Source: Verrucomicrobiota bacterium (GTDB taxonomy: Bacteria > Verrucomicrobiota > Verrucomicrobiia > Limisphaerales > UBA11358). From it: 64,000 nt of DNA. This document shows, piece after piece, positions 27,167 to 35,003 of the stretch. Within the stretch, counting starts at the first letter, position 1. The number at the start of each line of letters is the position of its first letter. The notes beneath the pieces are model-generated. The model did not search any database and had not been told where the DNA came from. It saw nothing but the letters and a program-made list of their open reading frames with translations. The translations under genes and the position numbers were made by a program. The stretch lies in assembly GCA_028872915.1 (NCBI GenBank), contig JAGWNY010000002.1, positions 51,626 to 115,625 of the forward strand. The letters run 5' to 3'.

Positions 27167-28495
27167 ATGCAATCCTGCCGTCACCCGCTCCGCTCATCCG
27201 CTGCGATTGCGGTGGTTTTTTGTATCATGGCTGTGCTTCGACCCGCCTGGGCACAGAATGTTTTCATGTCCAGGCCTCAAGCGCCCCTCGTCCCTCAGGC
27301 AATGCAAAGGTATCAGACCAATCAATTTCAGATGTTTACGCCAGCCGGTCAGGCCCCGCAACCCGTCGTCCAGCCATTCTGCTGGGGTCCGGTAACGTTT
27401 CGTCCCGGTTTCCGTTATCAATTCCTTTACGGAAATCGCATCCACACCTCGCCTGGCAACCGCCAGGACACCGTCGTTCAACATGTTTCGCCCGGAATGC
27501 TGCTGGACGTGGGCCGTCATCTTTCCTTCGATTACACCGCCAGCTTGAGCTATTATTCAAGCCCAAGTTTCCGCGATACATTGGATCACCGGGCTCGAAT
27601 GGCTTGGGGAACGGCATATCAGGACTGGAATCTCAGTCTGTCTCAAGGTTACACGTCTACTTCCAATCCGCGTGTCCAAACCGCCGTTCAAACGGACCGC
27701 GAGAATTACGATACATCTGCCGGCGCGTCTCATCAGCTTAACGACAAATTATCGGTGGATATCGGGCTGAATCAGGATTTTCATAATGTTGGGACAGCCG
27801 GCGGCCTCACAAATGTTTCCAATGCGCGCGTTTGGTCCACCATGGATTGGCTGAATTATCATTTTGGCCCCCGATTCATCGTTGGAGCTGGTGCCGGTTT
27901 CAATTACGTTAGTGAGCAACTTGGCTCGGACATGGCTTCGGAGCAATACCAGGGCCGTGTAAATTGGCGCGCCACCGATAAAATCAGCTTGCAGTTGAGC
28001 GGTGGATTGAACGACCAACAGTTCCTGTCTGGCGGTCAAGGAGATATGCTCACGCCGGTCTTCACAGCCGCCATTGAATACCAGCCCTTCGAGCAAACCC
28101 GCATCACGTTGACCGGGGATCGCTCGGTGACAACTTCCTATTTCAGAAATCAGATCATCGAGGGCACCGGAATGACCGCCAGTCTCGACCAAAGGTTGTT
28201 GGGATGGCTCAATCTCGTCCTCAGTGGCGGCTATCGCCACAGCAAATACCTTTCATCGGTCGCTGTTTCGGCTTTTTCCGCAGGCACCGCACGCACAGAC
28301 GACTACTACTGGTTCACTGCCCGCCTGGGGTGTCCATTTCTCAAAAGAGGCTCGTGCTCCGTCTTTTATCAATATAGCGCCAATTCCTCCACCCAGACGG
28401 GTTTTGCTCAATTTTATCAGACCGCTGTTTCTTCCAGTTCGGCCTTCTCTTACACCAGTAGCCAGGTCGGATTCGAGGTCGGTTTCCATTATTGA
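27167..28495 (+). CDS. Outer-membrane beta-barrel protein of the EPS/exosortase locus
   Basis: A 442-residue protein with signal peptide MQSCRHPLRSSAAIAVVFCIMAVLRPAWAQ. The rest alternates polar and aromatic residues in strands such as HLSFDYTASLSYYSS, WNLSLSQGYTSTSN, KLSVDIGLNQDF and INWRATDKISLQLSGGLND. It ends in VGFEVGFHY with a terminal aromatic residue, as outer-membrane barrels do. It resembles the outer-membrane proteins often encoded with PEP-CTERM/exosortase EPS loci and may form part of the export conduit; that role is inference. The upstream frame to 27032 is not signal-like. Sixteen bp separate it from the exosortase. Confidence 0.75.
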   Translation: MQSCRHPLRSSAAIAVVFCIMAVLRPAWAQNVFMSRPQAPLVPQAMQRYQTNQFQMFTPAGQAPQPVVQPFCWGPVTFRPGFRYQFLYGNRIHTSPGNRQDTVVQHVSPGMLLDVGRHLSFDYTASLSYYSSPSFRDTLDHRARMAWGTAYQDWNLSLSQGYTSTSNPRVQTAVQTDRENYDTSAGASHQLNDKLSVDIGLNQDFHNVGTAGGLTNVSNARVWSTMDWLNYHFGPRFIVGAGAGFNYVSEQLGSDMASEQYQGRVNWRATDKISLQLSGGLNDQQFLSGGQGDMLTPVFTAAIEYQPFEQTRITLTGDRSVTTSYFRNQIIEGTGMTASLDQRLLGWLNLVLSGGYRHSKYLSSVAVSAFSAGTARTDDYYWFTARLGCPFLKRGSCSVFYQYSANSSTQTGFAQFYQTAVSSSSAFSYTSSQVGFEVGFHY

Positions 28496-28510
28496 TCGTT
28501 CCTTTCGCGA

Positions 28511-29467
28511 ATGGCATTTAGCGATCATCAAGGTGAATTTGTCAAAAACGCCCCTTTGCAGGCGGCAACATCTTCCATCCCCGCAGGCTCCGCCCAAGCG
28601 CGGAATCGCTGGCGCGCTTTCCTGCTTGCGCTGGCCATTCTCTTGCTTGCCTTTTGCGTTCCGCTTTTCCAGCTCGCCCGGTTTGCGGCCGCCAGCCAGT
28701 TGTATTCTTATGTTCTGCTTGTTCCCTTCATCAGCGCCTGGCTTGTCTGGATAAAGCGCGCAACATTGCCCCTTTCCGCGCGGCCCATGCGCTTTGCCGG
28801 GGCAATTTTCCTCGCCTTGGGAATCGCCGTCATGGCGGCATGGTTGTTGGCCGGCCATCCCGGCGGACGGATGGCCCGGGAAAACGGTTTGACGCTGCAA
28901 ACCCTCTCCTTTGTATTGGACGTTTTTGCCCTCGTCTTTCTGTTTTGGGGCAAAGATACCGTTCGCGCCGTCCGCTTTCCATTGTTCTTCCTTCTCTTCA
29001 TGGTGCCTCTTCCGCCCTCCCTGGTTTTGGCGACCGATTCATTTCTCCAATACGGCTCCGCTCAGGTCGCCCGGCTTTTCTTCGGATTGTCGGGAATGGC
29101 GTTCTTGCAAGATGGCCTGACTTTTCAACTGCCCGACATCAGTCTCCATATCGCTCCCGAATGCAGCGGCATTCATTCCACCATCGTCCTGTTCATCACC
29201 AGCCTTCTGGCCGCCTACCTCCTCCTTCGGACGACGTGGAAGCGCGCGTTGTTTGTGCTGTTCGTCATTCCCCTTGGCCTCATTCGCAATGGCTTCCGGG
29301 TCTTCGTCATTGGCGAATTATGCGTCCATATCGGACCTCAAATGATCAACTCGCCCATTCATCGCAAAGGCGGTCCGATCTTTTTTGTCTTGTCCCTGAT
29401 CCCGCTCTTTTTATTGTTGATTGCGTTGCAAAAGTCCGAGCGCGCCCGGTCCGGGACAAAAAAATGA
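28511..29467 (+). CDS. Exosortase (probably VPDSG-CTERM-specific, XrtC-like)
   Basis: A 318-residue polytopic inner-membrane transpeptidase-like protease that should process the VPDGG-CTERM proteins nearby. The three family residues are present: Cys218 in APECSGIHST, Arg259/Arg263 in GLIRNGFRVFVIG, and His284 in SPIHRKGG. About eight hydrophobic helices surround them. No EpsI/DUF3485 domain is fused at the C-terminus. Assignment to the VPDSG-specific class (exosortase C) rests on the two VPDGG-CTERM substrates in this window. It is flanked by the outer-membrane barrel (16 bp) and prsT (4 bp), so it is probably co-transcribed with prsT. Confidence 0.9.
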   Translation: MAFSDHQGEFVKNAPLQAATSSIPAGSAQARNRWRAFLLALAILLLAFCVPLFQLARFAAASQLYSYVLLVPFISAWLVWIKRATLPLSARPMRFAGAIFLALGIAVMAAWLLAGHPGGRMARENGLTLQTLSFVLDVFALVFLFWGKDTVRAVRFPLFFLLFMVPLPPSLVLATDSFLQYGSAQVARLFFGLSGMAFLQDGLTFQLPDISLHIAPECSGIHSTIVLFITSLLAAYLLLRTTWKRALFVLFVIPLGLIRNGFRVFVIGELCVHIGPQMINSPIHRKGGPIFFVLSLIPLFLLLIALQKSERARSGTKK

Positions 29468-29471
29468 GAGT

Positions 29472-32400
29472 ATGGACAAATTTTTCCGTTTCTTTCCAAC
29501 ACTGGGATTCACCGCGATGCTTCTGCTGGCGTCGGCGGGTTGTACCGCCGGATTAAAAGCCGCGTGGCATTTGCGCCGGGCCAATGCGGATTTCGCGGCC
29601 GGGAAATTCGATCAGGCCGCCATTGAATACCAAAATGTCATTCATTTGGACCCCTCCAACCCTTCCGCCTGGGCGCATCTGGGCATCATTTATTTTCGAG
29701 ACGGACGTTTGGCCGATATTGCGCCCATCCTTCAAAGAGCCGCTGCATTGAATTCAAATGACCTGGAGGTCCGTCTCGACCTCGGCAGCATTTATCTGCT
29801 GGCCGGGCAGTTGAAACAGGCCCGCGACCAGGCCGATTTCGTGCTTGCCCGCGACCCCGCCAACCAGACCGCGCCCATTCTCCTGGCGGACACCGCCGTC
29901 ACCAATGCCGACGTCCAATCTGTCCGCCGTCGTCTGCAGCGCCTCGCGCAATCCCGGGACACGGCGCCTCTCGAAGTCGCACTCGGCACACTTGCCTTCA
30001 CCAGCCACGACACCGCGATCGCCCAGGTGTGCTTTAAGCGTGCCATCGCCCTGGACCCCAAATTTGCCGACGCCTACTCCGCCTTGGGAAATCTCTACCT
30101 CGCGTTGAAAGACCCGCGAGCAGCCGATCCGACGTTGCAACAAGCCGCTGTCCTGGCGCCGCCGCGATCAGGCAAGCAATTGCAATACGCTCAATTCAAA
30201 ATCATGACTGGCGATGCCGAGGCTGGCGAAAAGCTGCTGCGCCAAATGACCGCACAAATACCCGATTACCTTCCCGGCTGGATGGCTCTGGCCCGATTGC
30301 AAGCCTCTCAAACCAACTACGACGCCTGTGCCATTTCTCTCGGCAATGTTCTTTCCCGCGATCCTTCCAATTTTGAAGCCCTTCTGCTCGACGGAACCCT
30401 TCTCATTGCTCAAGGCAAGACCACTCAAGGCATTGATCAACTCCAGCATTTGGAAAAATTATATCCCCAATCGCCGCGCGTCTGTTACCAACTCGCCCTC
30501 GCCTATTTCGCCGGCCAGCAACCCTTGAAAGCCGCCTCCATGTTGAATCAGGCCCTGACTTTCGACCCCCAATTCCCCGACGCCATCCTGTTGCAATCCC
30601 AAATCGAGGTTCAGAGCGGAAACGCCGCTTCCGCAATCCCCGCTCTGAACGCATTGATCGGTCGGCAACCTGATTTGGTCCCCGCCCATCTCTTGTTGGC
30701 TGCCGCTTACCGCGCCACCGGCAGCCCCTCCCGTGCAATCCAAATCTACCGGCAATTGTCCGCTAATGACCCGAAAAACCCACAGTATCCCGCCCTTATC
30801 GGAGTGGCCGCCCTGGACGAAAATGACGATGCCTCTGCCCGAAAAGCCTTTGATCAAGCCCTTCAACTCGCTCCCGACTACCTGCCTGCCGTCAGCCAGT
30901 TGGTGAATTTGGACCTGGTGCAAAAACGTTATGCCGATGCCCTTCAGCGCGTCCAGCCGCTGGCCCGTCAAAACCCCGCTTCGCCCACGTGCCAATTGCT
31001 CCTGGCAAATGTCCTCTCTGCCCAAGGCGCAACCAGCCAGGCTGAAACCACGTTGGAAAATGCCATTAAGGCCAGCCCGGATTCCCAGTCCCTCTACATG
31101 GCCCTCGCCCAACTTTACCTCAATGTCCGGCAGGATCAAAAGGCGCTCGCGGATCTCCGCGCCGCCCTCCTCAGAAATCCCACCAATTCCACCGCCTTGA
31201 CCCTTGAAGGAACCATCTATAACAACGCAAAAGATTATCAGCGCGCCAGCGCCGCCTATGAGAAGGTCCTCGCCTTTGACCCCGCCAATGGCATTGCCTT
31301 AAACAATCTGGCGTGCATCGTCGCCGCCCAATCCGGCGGCCTTGATAAAGCCTGGTCCCTGGCAGACAAGGCCCATCGTCTCTATCCCTCCGACGCCTCC
31401 ATCGCCGATACTTTGGGCTGGATTCTCTCCCTGCAAGGCAAATACGCCACTGCCTTGACGCTGCTCCAGCAAAGTGCCGCAGCGATCCCTGCGTCACCGG
31501 AAATCCAGTTTCATCTTGGAATGGCCTATTATAAAATGGGTAACGCGCCCGAAGCCAAATCATCCTTTCAAACTGCTCTCAAACTCAACCAGCCATTCCC
31601 TGAAATCAATGAGTGCCGCCAATATCTCGACGTTCTAAACATCAATCCTCTGACCGCTGGCCCGGTGGAGTCGGATCTCCTGAACAAAACTCTCGCCGCA
31701 CAGCCTGATGATCCAATTGCCCTGGACCGCCTGGCCGCCATCTACCAGCGCCGTGGTGATCGTGACAAAGCCATCGCCGCCTACATCAAAGCTATTAAAG
31801 CCAATTCAAGTGATGTCAAGGCCATGGTCAATCTCGCCGAACTCTATGCGATGCGTTCCTCAACTCTCCAGCAAGCCCTTGATCTCGCCACAAAAGCGGG
31901 CCGGATGCTGCCGAATGATCCGCGCATTTCGCTCCTATTGGGACGTATTGCCTGGCAGACCGGTGATTATTCTCTGGCCTTCAACGAATTGGAACAAGCG
32001 GTACAGCAACAACCTGGCGATGCGGACGCCCTTTTTGATCTCGCCCAGGCGGCTTACGCCGTTGGAAAAACTTCCGATGCTCAGTCTGTCTTGCGCCACG
32101 TCCTCTCATCCCATCCATCGCCCGCCCTGGCGGCCGCAGCCCGTCAACACCTCAATCTCATCGTCTCGGCCGAAAATCCCGCGCAAGCCCTCGCCTCCGA
32201 ATCTCAAATCAATGAAATTCTAAATGCCCGACCCAATAATGCCCCCGCCTTGATGGTGAAGGCTGTCATCGCCCGCCAAAAATCCGGTCTTCCTGCCGCC
32301 GGACAAATTTATCAACAGATCCTTGCGCACCATCCCAACTTTGCCCCCGCCCAACGACAATCGGCCATCCTCTCCTTCCAAAACCCGGCCAATGACCAGC

Positions 32401-32708
32401 AAACCTATGCAATCTGTGTGCGGGCGCGCGCCGCCTATCCGAACGATCCGCTGCTTGCAAAAATCCTGGGAGTCACCATTTACCGCACGGCCAAATCGCA
32501 AGCCGATTTTGTCCGTGCTGCAAGCCTGTTGACTCGGGGCTTGCAAGCCGGGGCGACGGATGCGGAAACTTTTTATTATCTCGGTATGGCCCAATTTCAG
32601 GCCCAACATCCGATTCCAGCCAAGGCAAACCTCCAGCACGCTTTGGGTCTGGGATTGCCCGGCCCTCTCGCCACCGCCGCTAGACGCACTTTGGCGGGCA
32701 TAAAGTAA
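29472..32708 (+). CDS. prsT: PrsT-type TPR-repeat lipoprotein of the exosortase/PEP-CTERM system
   Basis: A 1078-residue lipoprotein. The lipobox is LASAGC at about residue 17-22, after FFPTLGFTAMLLLASAG. The rest is an almost continuous array of TPR units, recognisable by repeated A-x-x-x-Y/F and D/N-P-x-N-P patterns, for example FDQAAIEYQNVIHLDPSNP and YQRASAAYEKVLAFDPANG. Such proteins accompany exosortase and EPS genes, where they are thought to scaffold export through the periplasm. ATG at 29472 is used because the lipoprotein signal starts there, 4 bp after the exosortase stop. The PrsK/PrsR pair lies 2-6 kb downstream on the other strand. Confidence 0.88.
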   Translation: MDKFFRFFPTLGFTAMLLLASAGCTAGLKAAWHLRRANADFAAGKFDQAAIEYQNVIHLDPSNPSAWAHLGIIYFRDGRLADIAPILQRAAALNSNDLEVRLDLGSIYLLAGQLKQARDQADFVLARDPANQTAPILLADTAVTNADVQSVRRRLQRLAQSRDTAPLEVALGTLAFTSHDTAIAQVCFKRAIALDPKFADAYSALGNLYLALKDPRAADPTLQQAAVLAPPRSGKQLQYAQFKIMTGDAEAGEKLLRQMTAQIPDYLPGWMALARLQASQTNYDACAISLGNVLSRDPSNFEALLLDGTLLIAQGKTTQGIDQLQHLEKLYPQSPRVCYQLALAYFAGQQPLKAASMLNQALTFDPQFPDAILLQSQIEVQSGNAASAIPALNALIGRQPDLVPAHLLLAAAYRATGSPSRAIQIYRQLSANDPKNPQYPALIGVAALDENDDASARKAFDQALQLAPDYLPAVSQLVNLDLVQKRYADALQRVQPLARQNPASPTCQLLLANVLSAQGATSQAETTLENAIKASPDSQSLYMALAQLYLNVRQDQKALADLRAALLRNPTNSTALTLEGTIYNNAKDYQRASAAYEKVLAFDPANGIALNNLACIVAAQSGGLDKAWSLADKAHRLYPSDASIADTLGWILSLQGKYATALTLLQQSAAAIPASPEIQFHLGMAYYKMGNAPEAKSSFQTALKLNQPFPEINECRQYLDVLNINPLTAGPVESDLLNKTLAAQPDDPIALDRLAAIYQRRGDRDKAIAAYIKAIKANSSDVKAMVNLAELYAMRSSTLQQALDLATKAGRMLPNDPRISLLLGRIAWQTGDYSLAFNELEQAVQQQPGDADALFDLAQAAYAVGKTSDAQSVLRHVLSSHPSPALAAAARQHLNLIVSAENPAQALASESQINEILNARPNNAPALMVKAVIARQKSGLPAAGQIYQQILAHHPNFAPAQRQSAILSFQNPANDQQTYAICVRARAAYPNDPLLAKILGVTIYRTAKSQADFVRAASLLTRGLQAGATDAETFYYLGMAQFQAQHPIPAKANLQHALGLGLPGPLATAARRTLAGIK

Positions 32709-33034
32709 ATAAAATTTTCGCGCATACAGCCCTTCTACTGCCGTCCTGCCGACTCGGATTGGCCTTTTTTTAGCAGATTGATCCCGGTTCCAAGCCAAAA
32801 ACGTCGGAAATCTTTACAGAATTCAAAGAAAAGACCTTTTAGCTTCGAAATCAAAGAGTTATTCAATAAAATCGCTTGACGATCCTGTTGCAAACGTCGG
32901 TTTCTCTTACGTTTCCTCATTAATGAAGAGTGGCTCGATTGGAATCAAGCCAAGGCCATGCGCGATCATAAGTGGCTTATTATAAGTTACTTGCAACAGC
33001 AGACCTCGCGGTTATATTTTCTGTTTCCTTTGCA
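32709..33034 (+). other. Intergenic stretch upstream of the second VPDGG-CTERM gene
   Basis: There is no gene between prsT and the promoter at 33035. CTGTTGCAA (32885-32893) and TTGCAACAG (32991-32999) form a perfect inverted pair about 100 bp apart of unknown meaning. The dyad candidate at 32970-32992 is listed separately. No clear terminator for prsT is visible. Confidence 0.5.
32970..32992. promoter_or_regulatory. Dyad operator candidate with TTATTATAA core (site B)
   Basis: The sequence reads AAGT-N2-CTTATTATAAG-N2-ACTT, a 23-bp dyad centred on 32981. Inner arms CTTAT/ATAAG and outer arms AAGT/ACTT are perfect. The TTATTATAA core is the same as in site A at 23596. The centre is 55 bp upstream of the -24 GG of the promoter at 33035, against 43 bp for site A, about one helical turn more. 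Likely binding site for a sigma-54 activator. Confidence 0.55.
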
Positions 33035-33050
33035 TGGCACCTCGTTTGCT
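33035..33050 (+). promoter_or_regulatory. Sigma-54 (-24/-12) promoter of the second VPDGG-CTERM gene
   Basis: TGGCAC-CTCGT-TTGCT at 33035-33050 is an almost perfect match to TGGCACG-N4-TTGCW with GG and GC exactly 10 bp apart. The predicted start lies near 33061, giving a leader of about 54 nt to the ATG at 33115. Because the -24 TGG is inside ATGG at 33034, the in-frame ATG at 33034 cannot be the translation start of this transcript. Confidence 0.9.
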
Positions 33051-33114
33051 TAAATTCCACCATAGGCACGGCGTCGCACTAACCCCTTGCCCATCCTTTA
33101 ATCGGAATCGAATT

Positions 33115-33708
33115 ATGAAAAGCACAAAATTAATGACCACTTCAGTTGCCCTTGCGGCTCTGTTCGCGCTTGCCACCGTTGCACGCGCAAACATCATCGG
33201 GGGGAGCATTGATATGCAGGGTTCCTTGAATTTGAACCCTGCGAGCTTGGGGACCGCCGTAAGCGCCACCTTTAACGGTCCTGCCACGGTTACCCAGGCG
33301 TCGGGAGCATACGGAAATGTCAGAACGGGCGCGCTGGTCACATTTTATTCCTTCGGCTGGAACCCGCAGACGCCCATGCCGTTTACCCTCTGGTCCTTTA
33401 AATCCGGCCTGTATTCCTACAGTTTCAATGTGGACTCCATGACCGTCAGCCAAAGTGATACCCGCCTCATCATCAGCGGACTGGCCACCGCTTACATCCG
33501 CGGACCAGGATCGCCGTATAGCAACGGTGGCAGTGCCGCATCATGGAACCTTACTATTGACAATAGTCCGGATTCCCAATCGGGTTTTCTTTTTCAATTT
33601 GACGATCCCTTGAAACCCAACCTTGTTCCCGATGGCGGCGCCACCGGAACCCTTTTGGCAATTGCCTTGGCCGGACTCGGCCTGCTCCGCCGAAAATTGT
33701 CCGCCTGA
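33115..33708 (+). CDS. VPDGG-CTERM (VPDSG-CTERM type) sorted surface protein
   Basis: A 197-residue secreted protein. Signal peptide MKSTKLMTTSVALAALFALATVARA is followed by a beta-rich, Ser/Gly/Asn-rich body, beginning IIGGSIDMQGSLNLNPASLG. The sorting region starts at residue 171: VPDGGATGTLLAIALAGLGL then RRKLSA. The body differs from that of the first VPDGG protein and no function can be assigned. ATG at 33115 is used because the signal peptide starts there and the sigma-54 promoter covers the upstream alternative. A terminator follows 23 bp after the stop, so the gene is monocistronic like its counterpart at 23868. Confidence 0.9.
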   Translation: MKSTKLMTTSVALAALFALATVARANIIGGSIDMQGSLNLNPASLGTAVSATFNGPATVTQASGAYGNVRTGALVTFYSFGWNPQTPMPFTLWSFKSGLYSYSFNVDSMTVSQSDTRLIISGLATAYIRGPGSPYSNGGSAASWNLTIDNSPDSQSGFLFQFDDPLKPNLVPDGGATGTLLAIALAGLGLLRRKLSA

Positions 33709-33731
33709 CGCGCGGCCGCATTTCAATCCCG

Positions 33732-33761
33732 CGGGCGGGGAATCTTCCCTGCCCGTTTTTT
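33732..33761 (+). terminator. Rho-independent terminator
   Basis: GC-rich stem CGGGCGGGG (33732-33740) pairs with CCCTGCCCG (33747-33755), with one G-T wobble, across a 6-nt AATCTT loop. TTTTTT follows at 33756. It closes the second VPDGG-CTERM gene. Confidence 0.88.
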
Positions 33762-33953
33762 GTTGTGCGCCCGATCCTTTTAAAAAACCAGCTTCGAGAG
33801 CAAATCAAGTAAAACCCTGGAAGCAAAGAAGGGCGCAGAACATCATTCCACGCGATTTTCGCGTTCTTTTGCGGCTGCAAAATTTCTTGAACGCTCAAAA
33901 AGATTCGGATCAAAAACGCCTTTTTTTGTGAAAAAAATTTTTAACATACGATA

Positions 33954-33981
33954 TTGACATTTTTCATATTTCGATTAAATT
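33954..33981 (+). promoter_or_regulatory. Possible sigma-70 promoter of the NHL/VPEPS gene
   Basis: TTGACA (33954-33959, perfect -35) is followed 16 bp later by TAAATT (33976-33981, 4 of 6 to TATAAT). It lies 30 bp before the ATG at 34012, so the leader would be short. No sigma-54 element is present here, unlike the two VPDGG genes. Confidence 0.45.
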
Positions 33982-34011
33982 TCGCCACAAATTCGATTCC
34001 AAAGGAACACT

Positions 34012-34962
34012 ATGAAAATTGCAACCCAGGTTGGTGTGCTGTGGGCCGCTGTATTGGTGGCGACGATGCCCATGCTTGTTAAGGGGCAGATTTTTGTGGC
34101 GAATTACAACGATGGCGGGATTTACAATGACAATGCATCCGGCGCCGGCTCGCTCTTCGCAACCAATCTTCCAGTGCAAGGGCCGATGGGAATGGCCTTT
34201 GACACCGCCGGCAATCTCTACGTCGCCAACTACGCCAATGGTGTCGTCGAAAAGTACAATTCGTTGGGGTCAGGCTCCGGCTTCATCACCGGATTAACCA
34301 GTCCCGTGGGATTGGCTTTCAACACCAATGGCAATCTCTTCGTGGCAAATTCCACGGAGGGCTTCGGAAATATTGAAGAGTTTTCTTCCGGCGGCGGGTC
34401 CACTCCCATCATGACTTTTTCCAATGCCGCCATGAACGACCCCTATGGCATTGTCTTTCATAACGGCGACCTCTATGTGGCCAATGCCGGCAGTGGCGTC
34501 ATCGAACAATTTAATTCCCTCGGGGTGGGTTCCCTCTTCACCGACATGCATTCCTCGGCGGATACCAATGCCTCGCCTTGGGGCTTGGCGTTTGACAACA
34601 ACGGCAACCTATGGGTTGCGGACTCGGCCACCAACCAGATTGACGAATACAATTCGAGCGGCATCCTCGTCACCCAGATCGCCAATACCAACCTGAATCA
34701 GCCCTCCGGTCTGGCATTCGACAGCACCGGCAACCTTTATGTTGCCAATTTCAATACCAATACCATCGTTAAGTTCGTTGGCGGCGTCGGCGCTGTTTTT
34801 GCCACGAATGGAGTCCCGGGCGTGTTTGGCGGCGATATATCGGCGGTGGCGACACTGGTTCCGGAACCATCCATTCAAGCACTATTGGCCATTGGCGCAA
34901 TGTTGGCGCTCGTTTCTTCGAGGCTTGCGCGGTGCCGCCATTTTCGCCGGGCCGGCTCCTGA
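34012..34962 (+). CDS. NHL-repeat/beta-propeller secreted protein with VPEPS C-terminal sorting signal
   Basis: A 316-residue secreted protein. Signal peptide MKIATQVGVLWAAVLVATMPMLVKG is followed by about five NHL/SMP-30-like blades: GMAFDTAGNLYVANYANG, GLAFNTNGNLFVANSTEG, GIVFHNGDLYVANAGSG, GLAFDNNGNLWVADSATN, GLAFDSTGNLYVANFNTN. The C-terminus from residue 283 (VPEPSIQALLAIGAMLALVSSRLA then basic residues) is a PEP-CTERM-like signal rather than VPDGG. AAAGGA lies six bases before the ATG. A beta-propeller on the cell surface would suit ligand or polysaccharide binding. Whether the local exosortase accepts the VPEPS form is unknown. Confidence 0.82.
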   Translation: MKIATQVGVLWAAVLVATMPMLVKGQIFVANYNDGGIYNDNASGAGSLFATNLPVQGPMGMAFDTAGNLYVANYANGVVEKYNSLGSGSGFITGLTSPVGLAFNTNGNLFVANSTEGFGNIEEFSSGGGSTPIMTFSNAAMNDPYGIVFHNGDLYVANAGSGVIEQFNSLGVGSLFTDMHSSADTNASPWGLAFDNNGNLWVADSATNQIDEYNSSGILVTQIANTNLNQPSGLAFDSTGNLYVANFNTNTIVKFVGGVGAVFATNGVPGVFGGDISAVATLVPEPSIQALLAIGAMLALVSSRLARCRHFRRAGS

Positions 34963-35003
34963 TTTCGGGCGGCGCATGGTGTTGTGTTCGAGGGTGGCTG
35001 GAA

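Larger units (their letters stand above)
33709..34011 (+). other. Intergenic region between two sorted-protein genes
   Basis: This region holds the terminator at 33732-33761, then AT-rich sequence with short A and T runs, and the possible sigma-70 promoter at 33954-33981. No gene, sigma-54 element or TTATTATAA core was seen. Confidence 0.6.

Noticed and set aside
33034..33114. Upstream extension of the second VPDGG-CTERM gene to ATG 33034
   Set aside because: The ATG is part of the sigma-54 promoter and the extension would spoil a clear signal peptide beginning at 33115.
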